Assembly: GCA_003024985.2 (NCBI GenBank) | Contig: PXIH01S0017904.1 | Origin: Euperipatoides rowelli | Taxonomy: Eukaryota; Onychophora; Udeonychophora; Euonychophora; Peripatopsidae | DNA length: 19,010 nucleotides | Reading direction: 5' to 3' (one strand) | Part shown: positions 1 through 8,899 of the stretch, one piece after another | Layout: each line of letters starts with the position of its first letter | Position numbering within the stretch: position 1 is the stretch's first letter | The notes under the pieces: generated by a model | Databases searched by the model: none | What the model was told of the DNA's origin: nothing | The model's input: only the letters and a program-made list of their open reading frames with translations | Program-made: the position numbers and the translations under genes

Positions 1-425
1 GTATAGTATATGGTTAGTAAATTTGTTATAATTTAATGAGTAATTATAGTTTGTAGAATCTGGTGTTTCTAAAAATTAGGGTTTGAATCATTTGGGGGAG
101 AATAAATGGCAATGATTACATCCATTTTATGCTATGTGTTAAATATTTTGGTCTATATATAATAGCGACTCCTTCCACTTCATCAGGAAAAGATATTGCT
201 ACAATAGAAATATCAGACTGGACATAAACTGATACTCCACCCCCTTTTGTCTTTTCCAAACAATTCCTTGTTCTATGAATTGAACTTACTGTTGTTAATA
301 ATATGTATCCTACTTATGCCAGCTCTGGTTCCTCTTTTGTTGTTAAAGTTTTATAGATTCCAAGTGCTTTGAGGGTGGTCAGAATATCACTGTCAATTGA
401 ATCCTTTCTTCTGCAAAATCTTAAG
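1..425 (-). pseudogene. Non-LTR retrotransposon endonuclease remnant (degenerate, truncated at window edge)
   Basis: On the minus strand this reads as part of the apurinic-type endonuclease (exo-endo-phosphatase fold) that opens ORF2 of many LINEs. In order, the reading shows DSDILTTLKALGIYKT (about 400-350), then a stop, then TTVSSIHRTRNCLEKTKGGG and VSVYVQSD (about 290-215), EVEGVAIIYRP (about 182-150), and, after a shift of one base near position 121, VIIAIYSPPNDSNPNF (about 119-72). The GGGV-x-V-Y-V core and the I-x-Y-x-PP step are usual in this domain. Such endonucleases nick the target and start target-primed reverse transcription. Here the frame is broken by a stop and at least one or two frameshifts, so it is a dead copy. 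No reverse transcriptase follows inside the window; the element continues to the left. The clade (Jockey, CR1, L2 or similar) cannot be fixed from this piece. Confidence 0.75.
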
Positions 426-1875
426 TTTTTCAAATCATAAGATGAATAATAAAGACAAGAAACATCATTAATCCTGAAGAATCAAATGTTGAAATAATTA
501 AATGGAAAAAGAACGCTAACACAAATATCCAATTAAGATGGTTAAATACCAATAAAACATGACAGAACAGCATTCAAAACTCTGAACAAAACCAAGAAAT
601 AACAAGAAAAACAAAAAAAAATTAGTTGAGATTGGTTGCTAGCAGCCATTGGCACTGATACATGACATCACAGTTGCAACTGATGAGATAAATGCACAAA
701 ATATAAATACCGAAGACAAGTCCACAGCTTGAACAAAGTTTATTTATCTTATTGTATAATTTATTATAAGAAATTTAATTTTATTAAATTTTTTTTTTTA
801 AAATTTACTAGATTAAACAGAAATTATGAGTTTTAGTTATTAGGCCTATATTGAGACATGGACACAGGCATATGTAGCTTATAAGGAAACAAACTAGCAT
901 GTCTAAATTTTCTAAAAACTTTCCAGCTCCATTTAGTCCGAAGAAAGCAGCCAATGGCGTTTGAACATGTTTCATGCTCAGCAGCCTTATTTTTTTAATA
1001 TTTATAGTACTGTACTAACTTTTATGTCAAAGCTGACCATAACTTTTAATAGGTAATAAATAATTATGCCCCAATCCTAATGATAATTATACCCCAATAG
1101 AGCTTTTTGATCGTTTTGGATCATTTTTGTCTTCCCATCCGTTAATCAATCTGATGTAAATGGAGCTGTAAAGATTGTTAGGCAAGTACTTTAGTAAATA
1201 AGCAGCAAAATCAGGGAAATTTGGAAATTATTCTAAAAGTGATATTATTCTAGCTAGTGTTAAAATTTAAAGTTTATTAAAAATCATTTGAAAAGCATAT
1301 AATTGTTGGAGTTTTAAATCATTTATCAATTACTTTTAAATAAATTATTGTATTTTAATTTCTTGACGAATTCTATTTTTCTTTTTTTTTTTTTTAATTG
1401 TTGAAAATGTGTCTGGCTAAACGATGAGATTTGAAAAAAAATTTAGCCAGATAAACTAAATTTAATAATTCAATTATCTATAATTTAGTATTGCATAAAA
1501 GGTACAGTAAAAATAAAAAGTCTAAATTTCAAATGTTTATTGGGTAAGTGCCTAAATTTTGTAAAGTTAAGTTTTTTTTTTTTTTGTGTGAGTGAGTGTG
1601 TGGATGGGGTTGGGGGGCATTCAAACGTTTATAAACATGTAGTAAAAATGTTTAAACATTTAGCCAATTAGGCCTAAATGTTTTTCCCCATCCCTAATAT
1701 ACAGTATATACAGTTTTTTTTTCATTCTTTTTGAGTGATGGGCTTTTGTTAAGTTTACTTTTTTTAAGTGGCTATATTTGAAATACATTTATGAATTACT
1801 TTTGTTATAATATTCTGCAATTTGAATATTTTTTAAAGAAAATGAACTGTGTTTTTGTTACAACATGTGCACTTT
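426..1875. other. AT-rich stretch without a supported gene
   Basis: I see no supported exon here. It holds A- and T-homopolymer runs (for example a T-rich run at 1377-1395), a G-rich patch at about 1597-1618 and a short minus-strand frame at 811-1010 with an ABC-ATPase-like Walker A string, discussed as a finding. AGGCCT occurs at about 842 and 1671. Confidence 0.5.
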
Positions 1876-1892
1876 GGGTGGGAGGGGCGGGG
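1876..1892 (+). other. Predicted G-quadruplex motif
   Basis: The run is GGG-T-GGG-A-GGGG-C-GGGG, four G tracts with one-base loops, which fits the strictest G-quadruplex pattern. It lies about 105 bases before the acceptor of the exon at 1998, in the putative intron, on the sense strand. An effect on splicing or transcription is only an inference. Confidence 0.7.
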
Positions 1893-1997
1893 AATTTATG
1901 GTAATAATATTCTTGTTTCTTATTTTGTAATTTTTCCTCATTCCATACTCGAAATTTAACTCTTTCCAAGTTTGTGATTAATTGCATTTTATTTCAG

Positions 1998-2184
1998 AAA
2001 ATAGTATGACATTATGTCTGCTGGGTTTGTCTCTTCTTGCTGGTTTTGGTATCATCCAGAGAAAAACCAATGTTTTCATCAAGTTTTTTCCTAACAATAG
2101 CCAGTTGGATGATAATGGACTTTATGCTTGTATGCTCAGGGATGCTGGAAGTACTGCAGAACTTCTTAAAGAATATAGAAAAGT
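1998..2184 (+). CDS. Internal coding exon of an unrecognised, probably membrane-associated protein
   Basis: A 187-base open block has a good acceptor (TTTTATTTCAG, ending 1997) and a near-consensus donor (GTAAGTAT at 2185). The only fully convincing frame needs one base from an upstream exon and ends with two bases, so the flanking introns are phase 1 and phase 2. It encodes about 61 residues: a hydrophobic segment containing CLLGLSLLAGFGII (about 14-20 residues, possible membrane helix or anchor), a basic turn QRKTNVFIKFF, then a polar segment with DDNGLYACMLRDAG and a C-terminal LLKEYRK. The LLAGFG-then-basic-then-LR-x-x-G layout faintly recalls TMEM242-type small membrane proteins, but I would not assign it. 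No start or stop codon belongs to it; partner exons are outside the window or across very long introns. An overlapping second frame (2037-2219) and a minus frame are shadows. Confidence 0.6.
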
Positions 2185-4112
2185 GTAAGTATCTTATAAA
2201 TAATAATAACAAAATTTAAATTCACAAAATGGAGTGCTACTCCAAATGAAGTCCTCACTAGAATTTTTTTTTCATATTCACTTGAGTTTATTTATTTAAA
2301 TTCCTTTTATTGGTCAAACTAGACGACCCACTTATTTAACCAATGCTAAAAAAAAAACTAGACCCATTCATCTTTTATTTTTATTATTAGTTATTCCAAC
2401 TTAAGCATTATTTTTTTCACTTTTATTTGATTTTAATTTCTTTATGCCATCTAATTAAAATAATAGTTCTTCTATTTTACTTATATAAAACTTTATCGTA
2501 ATTGACTTATATGATTTAATAATAATCTGATTTTGTATTTAGAAATTATTGTATCTTTAGTCCTGTTTTTGAGGGACAACTCTAAATTTTTAAAATTTAT
2601 ATATTTCTGAAAGTAAAATAGATAATGGTTAATTTTTTTTTAAATAACACAATTTGACATTAAAACTAACTGATTGATAAGTAGAATTAAGATCATTTTA
2701 AATTTTATGAAACATGTCTCCAATCCGTTTTAATCCGTCTCATAGTTCATAGTTTTCTGTAGGGTTGGGTCCACAATCAATGAAATTGCTCTATACAATA
2801 GCCAATCATATTCCTCCGCTTATTTTTGCACATGAAAATAAATTCCAATAAACGTCTAGTATTGTGTAAAATATTTTAGTTTTACTTTATTCACTGTTTT
2901 ATGAAAATCCATTTTCAAATATGATGTTTTCAAATTAAATCAATTGGGACAAAAACAACAGTGTGCCACCCTCTACTCAGAAAAACCTAAGATATGATTG
3001 GTTCAATGGCTAACAAAATATAGGGCAAACAGATAGGTTTGCGTAAAAGTTGCATTTTATTCAATAATTACGGATGACGATGGATGGCTATCTGCTTTTA
3101 ATTATGCATGTACCTGACTGCAACAGTGCACTTAATTTTACTGAAAGCTATCCATTTTTATGCAACGGACAATCATTCTGTAAATAGTATAATTTAGCCT
3201 TAATTCAAGCCCAATATTAGAGATTTTACATCTTCTAGGCTAATAGCATTTAATATATGCCGATTTAAGAGTTATCTCCAAAAATTGTATCTATGTCAAT
3301 TTGAATAATAATCAAATTGACATAGTAAAGTAGAATTATCTTCAAAGTGAGGGTTTATGTTTTTAATGCAGGTCTATACCTTTATTATTATTTTAATTTT
3401 ATATTTTAAATTCTTGCTTAGCGCGACCCCTATCATTGTAGCAGTTTCTTGTCTTTTTATTTTGAACAAAATTATATACAATATACATTCTTATCAATAG
3501 TGAATCTTAAATAATATTTTATTGATCCATTTTGGTTTGTTTATGAAATTGTATTATTTTTTTTAACAATTATTCCTTGAATTTTTTTATTACTAATAAT
3601 GCTACCAATGTCATCAATCATAAATTTATAATCATTTTCTAATTCATTCATGACAATAAATCAATCGTCAAATGCATTTCGGTGAAGCACTAAAACAAAG
3701 ATTTTGAAGCGAAAATCACAATGACAAAATTTGAATGATGAGGACAAACATGTGATTCAAAATGTTATGTTCAGGGATGACAGTTCTGAGTTTATATTTT
3801 CAATAAATTATTTTTTAGAATTACTAACGAAATCCACTATTCAAGAAAATTGATTTAATAATTTGTAAAAAAATAACGGAAATTGAGTAAATTGGTGATT
3901 CATTTCAAATGATGTACTACAGCTGTAGTTCATTAATAAAGTGTGATTGTATTGCATTTTAAGAAGAGAATGTCACAATGAATCCTCATTTAATTCTTGT
4001 AATTGGTTCTTCAAATGGCCATTATTAAATGAACCTATCTTTAACTGAATATAAAAAATATAATATTAAAGGCTAGTTCATGCCAAAACACTAAGTTGAC
4101 TTTTTCAACATT
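2185..4112. other. Putative intron, AT-rich, no further exon recognised
   Basis: This follows the strong donor at 2185. I find no second exon with good splice sites. It contains a 14-bp perfect hairpin at 3291-3325, listed separately, and a weak inverted pair at about 2800-2811 and 2992-3001. Confidence 0.45.
3291..3325. repeat. Perfect inverted repeat (14-bp arms, 7-base loop)
   Basis: CTATGTCAATTTGA at 3291-3304 is the exact reverse complement of TCAAATTGACATAG at 3312-3325, with ATAATAA between. It has no T-rich tail that would make it a bacterial-type terminator, and the setting is eukaryotic. It may be the centre of an old palindromic element or chance in AT-rich DNA. Confidence 0.8.
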
Positions 4113-4129
4113 AAAAATTTAGTTAACCA
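4113..4129. repeat. Target-site duplication, left copy, of the SINE
   Basis: This copy is AAAAATTTAGTTAACCA, identical to 4300-4316. The first As of the right copy merge with the A tail, so the safest core is ATTTAGTTAACCA. Confidence 0.85.
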
Positions 4130-4299
4130 GCCCTTCGGGGCTAGCCTCGTGGCGAAGCACGAGTTATTGTAATCCGCCGACCCGAGTTCGAGCCTGGCGG
4201 AGGGTTAAAATATATATTTTCTTATTTGTTGTCTTATTATGTACATATTAAAAATAGAGATGTCCTGTCATTGACGGGTCACTTTATTTAAAAAAAAAA
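4130..4299 (+). mobile_element. SINE-like retroposon with a B box and a structured head
   Basis: A 170-base insertion lies between identical 17-bp direct repeats and ends in a run of about 15 A (4290-4304). GAGTTCGAGCC at 4184-4194 matches the RNA polymerase III B box. TAGCCTCGTGG at 4142-4152 is a rough A box. Its GC-rich head (4130-4204) contrasts with the AT-rich surroundings. The body after 4205 is AT-rich and ends with ATTGACGGGTCACTTTATTT before the A tail. SINEs carry no protein and move with the enzymes of a partner LINE, whose 3' end they often share; the partner is not identifiable here. The perfect duplication suggests a fairly recent insertion. The head folds into three small hairpins instead of an obvious cloverleaf, so descent from a tRNA is likely but not proven. 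Confidence 0.8.
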
Positions 4300-4316
4300 A
4301 AAAATTTAGTTAACCA
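4300..4316. repeat. Target-site duplication, right copy, of the SINE
   Basis: Identical to 4113-4129 (AAAAATTTAGTTAACCA). It follows directly on the A tail, as expected for target-primed reverse transcription. Confidence 0.85.
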
Positions 4317-4379
4317 AATTTAAACATTTTTTAAAATAAAAATAATAATAGGCTAGTAGAGTAAAACTGTGATTCTGGG

Positions 4380-5010
4380 ACACTTCCAGTTAGGGGGCAC
4401 CATTATACTTCAAGTTCTGGTGAAAATCTAAGATGGCTGACTTCCTGTTCCTGATTTTTAAAGTTATAGGAAGTTTTATGTCTAGGCTATATATGATGTT
4501 ATGACATTACTCACATTTATGGTTTAAGCCCATCCCACTTCCAGTTAAAATCAAGATGGTTGACTTCCTGTTCTATTTTTTATAGGTATAAGGGGCTATT
4601 TTTGACTTACACTTCTGGTTTATGACATCACTTCTAGTCCATATCTAGGTCAAAGGTTACATTCAGTTGACCACTCCTAGTTCTGGTCAAAATCCAATAT
4701 GGCCAACTTCCTGTTCCAGTTTCGGTATGGCCACTTCCGGTTGATCAATTCTGAATGTGGTCAGAATCAAATATAGCTGACTTCCATTTCCTGTTTTTAG
4801 AGAGATATATGGTGTTTATATAGTTTGATAAAGTCTTTTCCAGTTCCTGTTAATCAAAATGGTGCACTTATGGTTTTGAAGGTTCTCTGTTATCTAGATT
4901 CTAGAACTCTAGATGCAATTTCAAGATGATGGCACTTCAGGTTGTTGAATTATGATGTCACTTCTGGTTTTAACTCAAACCATGCATTTTAGTGGACCAC
5001 TTCCGGTTGC
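4380..5010 (+). repeat. Degenerate repeat array rich in ACTTCC(G/A/T)GT and AAGATGGC-like motifs
   Basis: Related phrases recur irregularly on the plus strand: CACTTCCAGTT (4381), GATGGCTGACTTCCTGTTCC (about 4433), CCCACTTCCAGTTAAAATC (about 4536), ATGGTTGACTTCCTGTTC (about 4556), ATGGCCAACTTCCTGTTCC (about 4699), GGCCACTTCCGGTTGATC (about 4728), TAGCTGACTTCCATTTCC (about 4777), CACTTCTGGTTTT (about 4960) and CCACTTCCGGTTGCC (about 5001). The units look about 50-130 bases long and are strongly diverged. CACTTCCGGT is the reverse of the ETS-factor site and AAGATGGC resembles a YY1 site, but repetition with decay points to an old minisatellite or repeat family and not to a promoter. A run of 18 A follows at 5069-5086. 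Confidence 0.6.
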
Positions 5011-5086
5011 CACAGCCTCATTTGCAATAATGTATTCAAACTCCTTGTTTTCTGACACTCCACTATTTAAAAAAAAAAAAAAAAAA

Positions 5087-6599
5087 TTGGACAATGTCAA
5101 CATTTGAGCACAGAGTTGGTTTTGTACTTTAGGAATGTGAAGAATTTCATATTTAATAAGCTAAAGTGTTCGGTGATTGACATCTATCACACATAACTTA
5201 AAAATGCTGTATTTTGAGAATCATTCATCCTAGAAACATAGAATTTAAACTCATATGCTTAAAAAATTGCTACAATTTTTACATTTTAGACTGACCTCTT
5301 AAAACTATATTTCTTTATGTATATAATACCCTACCATGTTAATTTTTTCTTTTCCATATTAAATTATTTTTAAGTGTTGGAAAAAAAATTCTAAGTCACT
5401 TAGACCCACTCACTTTGAGAAGGTTATGCATCAAGAGTATATTATGGGGGAGCATGTTCTAACAACACTTATTGCATTGTGGGTAATATTATAAGCAAAA
5501 GTGTGTGAGCATATATGAACATGTTTTAGCACATCATTATAATTCTAGGAATTGAAATTGGCCTATATGCACTGTCACATACCAATCTGACTTTGATCCC
5601 CACAAAAAATATATGAACTATAATCACTTGACCTCAAACCTCCATATTGAGCAATCTCATATCACTGAGAAAAAATGCATCACACACCTTGCAACATTAA
5701 CCACAGAGCTCATCCAAAAACAATTGAAAATCCATATCATCACTACAGGGTTATTATTCATCACCACAAGGACATTATTCAACTATCACTACTTACCAAC
5801 TGACAAAAACCAAAATAATGTAAGCTACCGCTGACATCACACCCTCACCATAAACTCAATAAGGAAATAAAAAGATTAACTTAAATGATTTGAAATCTGA
5901 TATGACTCTTATATAAAATGGGGAAAAAATTTTCACTCAAAGATACTTAATCAGAAGAAAGCCTTAACCTTATAAAATACCTATGTGCAACAGGTAAAAA
6001 ACTGAAATATAAAATTGAACTATCTTATTCATGTGTAATGGATGCTATAAATCACTTTAAATTAATAGTATGACTTTCATACATTAAAGTCTTTATTTTG
6101 ATTTAATCTACATACAAATGAAAAATTATTTATCTTTAATTCCTAACAATATAAGTCCAAAGCCAAAGACTTACTTTCAAAATATTACTGAAGGACTTTC
6201 TATTCGCCAACACTTTAGAGATTGATTATTATGTGAACTTATACATAGACTTTCCTCCCCTACATACGATCTACTACTACAATAAAAATAATATTTAACC
6301 TAAAACAAAGAGTAATCATAAACATTTATTCACAAAATTGAAAAAGAACTTTCATTAAAATAAAATAAACAATAATAAAAATTTATGAGGGAAAACTGAA
6401 TATTTTATGTGTGATTACAAACAAAAATTGTACAGTGATATAAAATCACTATTTTAAAAATATCTGTAAATATTTTACCCCATATTAGATGGTTTTTTTT
6501 TAATTATTGTAATTATTTAACAATAAAATACATACTGTATATTAAAAAATAGATTTTTCAAGATTTCAAGTGGTCATCAACTGCAGGCTGAAGATGATG
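5087..6599. other. AT-rich stretch without a supported gene
   Basis: No exon with convincing splice sites or protein pattern is visible. The longest plus-strand frame (5613-5834) is low in complexity, rich in I, T, H and N, with no recognisable domain, so I do not call it a gene. Confidence 0.5.
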
Positions 6600-6915
6600 G
6601 AGGGGCACTACCCTCACAAACCCATTCATACAAGCACATCAATCTTCACAGACATATCCTTCAATACACATACATAACCATCCATATATGTACCCAAACA
6701 TCCATATAACACACCCATTGACACAAACACACCATTCACACAAACACATCCATCCACGCAAACACACCCATCCATACACACACACACATTGATGCACACA
6801 ACCATCCATACATGTAGCCTGACCATCCATTCATACAAGTAAACTCCTCTTGATACATGACCCATTCTTACAAGCACACCCATCCACACACACACACAAT
6901 AATACACACACAACA
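6600..6915 (+). repeat. Low-complexity CA / CCATCCA-rich satellite-like tract
   Basis: About 300 bases consist of imperfect ACACAC, CACCCATCCA, CCATCCATAC and CATACA phrases. The plus strand is nearly free of G, giving strong strand asymmetry. The 96-codon minus-strand open frame across it is a by-product: it reads almost only M, D, G, C, V, Y and W from the repeat unit. Likely a decayed minisatellite seeded by a CA microsatellite. Confidence 0.85.
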
Positions 6916-7078
6916 ATACTGTATATGATTATACAGTTAAATATATAATTAAAAAAATAATAATAACTAATTTCAAGAATAAAATAATTTGTTTTTTAAA
7001 TATATTAAAACTTTAAATCTTTTTCGTATTGGTTGTTATTTTGAGTCTCGGAAATCAAATAAATTTTATCTCTGGCGA

Positions 7079-7105
7079 TGTTACACTGTTATAGGCAGTG
7101 TAACA
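7079..7105. repeat. Perfect hairpin, 10-bp arms, 7-base loop
   Basis: TGTTACACTG at 7079-7088 pairs exactly with CAGTGTAACA at 7096-7105 around TTATAGG. It lies just before a GC-richer patch with the 18-base direct repeat, so it may mark the end or centre of an old mobile element. Confidence 0.75.
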
Positions 7106-7120
7106 TAGATGGTGTGTGGA

Positions 7121-7170
7121 CATCGTATTTCATATAATAGGATGAGGAGGGGCATCGTATTTCACATAAT
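7121..7170 (+). repeat. Short direct repeat, 18 bases, 17 identical
   Basis: CATCGTATTTCATATAAT at 7121-7138 recurs as CATCGTATTTCACATAAT at 7153-7170, 32 bases apart, separated by a GC-richer spacer. Confidence 0.75.
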
Positions 7171-7679
7171 ATTCGTCCTGATGTGATATTTTTAAGCTTA
7201 AAACATAGCATGAGAAAATAAATGTTGCTGCTCAGCTATTGATGGAAATCTAAACCAATCAAATGTCGGCGCAAATTCTTTCAAAAATATGCACCTACAG
7301 AACACAGATTATGTTACATTGTTGGTTTANATTTGTCAAATTATTTATTTATTAACAATTTAATCAATTTTCTAATTTTTTTTCCTCTATAATATCTTGC
7401 AATGTAAAAAGAAAATATCATTTAAAACAAGCTTAAACATTTAGTGACGTTAAAAATAAATAAATAAAAAAGTATTGTTCTTGTATTTTTTATTTTTTAA
7501 TCGATAAAATAAACATCTGTTTTCCATATAGGTCAAAACTCAAATGGACTGATTTAAATTTAACATTACAGATATGTTATTCTTTTCAAGGGCTGGCTTA
7601 TTTTTCTGGAACTTAATTATCACAAACATTTAAAATTATTAAAGTGTTAAAATTTAAAAAAAAAAAATTACAAGAACTC

Positions 7680-7803
7680 CGGCTTAGAAATTGTTCAGTA
7701 TAACTATTCTGCCGGATATAAATAATGAATAAATGGCCGATATTCGGCCGGAGCCGATATTCGTCCAGAGCCGAATGCCAAGCCGGCATTCGGTGCACCC
7801 CTA
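7680..7803 (-). mobile_element. One terminus of a hAT-type DNA transposon (partner end not found)
   Basis: Read on the minus strand from 7803, the sequence starts TAGGGGTGCACCGAATGCCG and continues through repeated GCCGAATAT/CGGCC phrases. The (C/T)AGGGGTGCACCGAAT opening is a widespread end of non-autonomous hAT elements in animals. The following short inverted CCGAATATCGG repeats are the usual subterminal array. The other end and an 8-bp duplication were not found, so this may be a truncated or solo end. The inner boundary near 7680 is approximate. Confidence 0.6.
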
Positions 7804-8899
7804 ATATGTATTAAAATCTTTCATCGTAAACAATAGCTCTTACACTTTTCTTTTTTTGCCTGCATTCCTGGTTACCGAGGCTATTAAAATAACAAGGGAT
7901 TCCAACAAAGAATTTTTATGAAAAATAGTAGTGATTTCTGTTTATTAATGTAACACTGCTCGCTCACTCTATCAGACCAACATATTCTCACATTAAGGCA
8001 CTGGTCTTAACACAAGCAAAATTAGGCAATGTTATTTTCATTATCAGGATTCAAGATGTATTTTTTTTTGACTTGTCATATCCATTTTACTTTCTTGTGC
8101 AAAAAAGTGTATAGCAAAAATTGTGTGTAGCGAAACCATAATTGCTTTGGTTCCACTATAATAATATAGGCCACATATCTACCCCTCTAATTAATTAAAA
8201 AAATGTTAGCAAAGTTATTAAAAAAAAAACCAAATGTTTTATGAAAAAATTTAGACCAAAATGGATGACATAGACATTGCCAAGCCAAGAAGTATCCAAT
8301 TTTTTTTTTTACCTTATGTCACAAATGGTAAAATGTAATTAAAAGTTAAAACACCAACATTTGGTTTTGGATTATATTTTTAGCGGAAGTCGAAATTTAC
8401 TTATTAAAATACTCATAATTCATTAATTTTTTACCATTTGTAATTTTTAATAAAATTTTATAGCTAATTGTTTAAAAAACATTCTATCATATTAACTAAA
8501 GATATTCTTTCATTGCATATAATCTTTAAGTGATTATCAGATTCTTATGTGGAGTGGAATTGGATTTTATATTGTTATTTATTGGTACAATTTTATCTGA
8601 ATGTATTGGGAATAATAGCTTCAATTAGTCTCTTGAAGTTATTACTAAACTATTTCAGATATTTATTATAATCACATAAATAAATAAGTGCAATAAGATG
8701 GTTATGAATAAAGTGCAAACCCCAGCTCCTTAATCTGCTTTCAATCTTGGGTTTAACACTGTTGCATTCTGGGAGTAGATTTCATTCTTACCCAGTCATT
8801 ATTAGTACAATATCAGCAAATATATTTATTCCTATAACTCTTCCTATTGATTCTTGGTACCTAGCGTTTATGCCACTAGTGATAAGATGCCTAGCTAAT
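7804..8899. other. AT-rich stretch without a supported gene
   Basis: No exon recognised. A 13-base inverted pair (ACAAATGGTAAAA near 8321 and its reverse complement near 8430) is present. The plus-strand open frame that starts at 8747 runs across the left boundary of the element at 8900, which argues against it being a gene. Confidence 0.45.
8896..8899. repeat. Target-site duplication TAAT, left copy
   Basis: TAAT immediately precedes the left inverted repeat and recurs at 10153-10156. A 4-bp match can arise by chance, but it sits exactly at both ends of the element. Confidence 0.55.

Larger units (their letters stand above)
6916..7678. other. Non-coding AT-rich stretch with a short hairpin and a direct repeat
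   Basis: Contains a 10-bp perfect hairpin (7079-7105), an 18-base imperfect direct repeat (7121-7138 and 7153-7170) and an undetermined base at 7330. No gene is supported. Confidence 0.5.

Noticed and set aside
2800-3001. Inverted pair AGCCAATCATAT / ATATGATTGG about 190 bases apart
   Set aside because: Only 10-11 paired bases and no flanking duplication; expected by chance in this composition.
3291-3325. Hairpin as an intrinsic transcription terminator or microRNA precursor
   Set aside because: Stem of 14 bp with AT-rich arms is too short for a microRNA precursor, and bacterial-type termination does not apply to a eukaryotic setting.
4129-4204. GC-rich head of the SINE as a functional tRNA gene
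   Set aside because: B box is present, but no acceptor stem, anticodon arm or CCA-side pairing can be drawn, and the unit has an A tail and flanking duplications typical of a retroposon.
5613-5834. 73-codon plus-strand open frame
   Set aside because: Low complexity, no domain or splice context, ordinary for AT-rich DNA with few G-containing stops.
6626-6916. 96-codon minus-strand open frame rich in C, V, M, D and G
   Set aside because: It is the translation of the CA/CCATCCA low-complexity tract; composition follows the repeat and a shifted frame gives a similar open reading.
7680-7803. Pairing of the hAT end at 7803 with the GGAGGGGCATCGTATTTC patch at about 7146 as a complete element
   Set aside because: The two ends do not match beyond AGGGG, and no 8-bp duplication is found.
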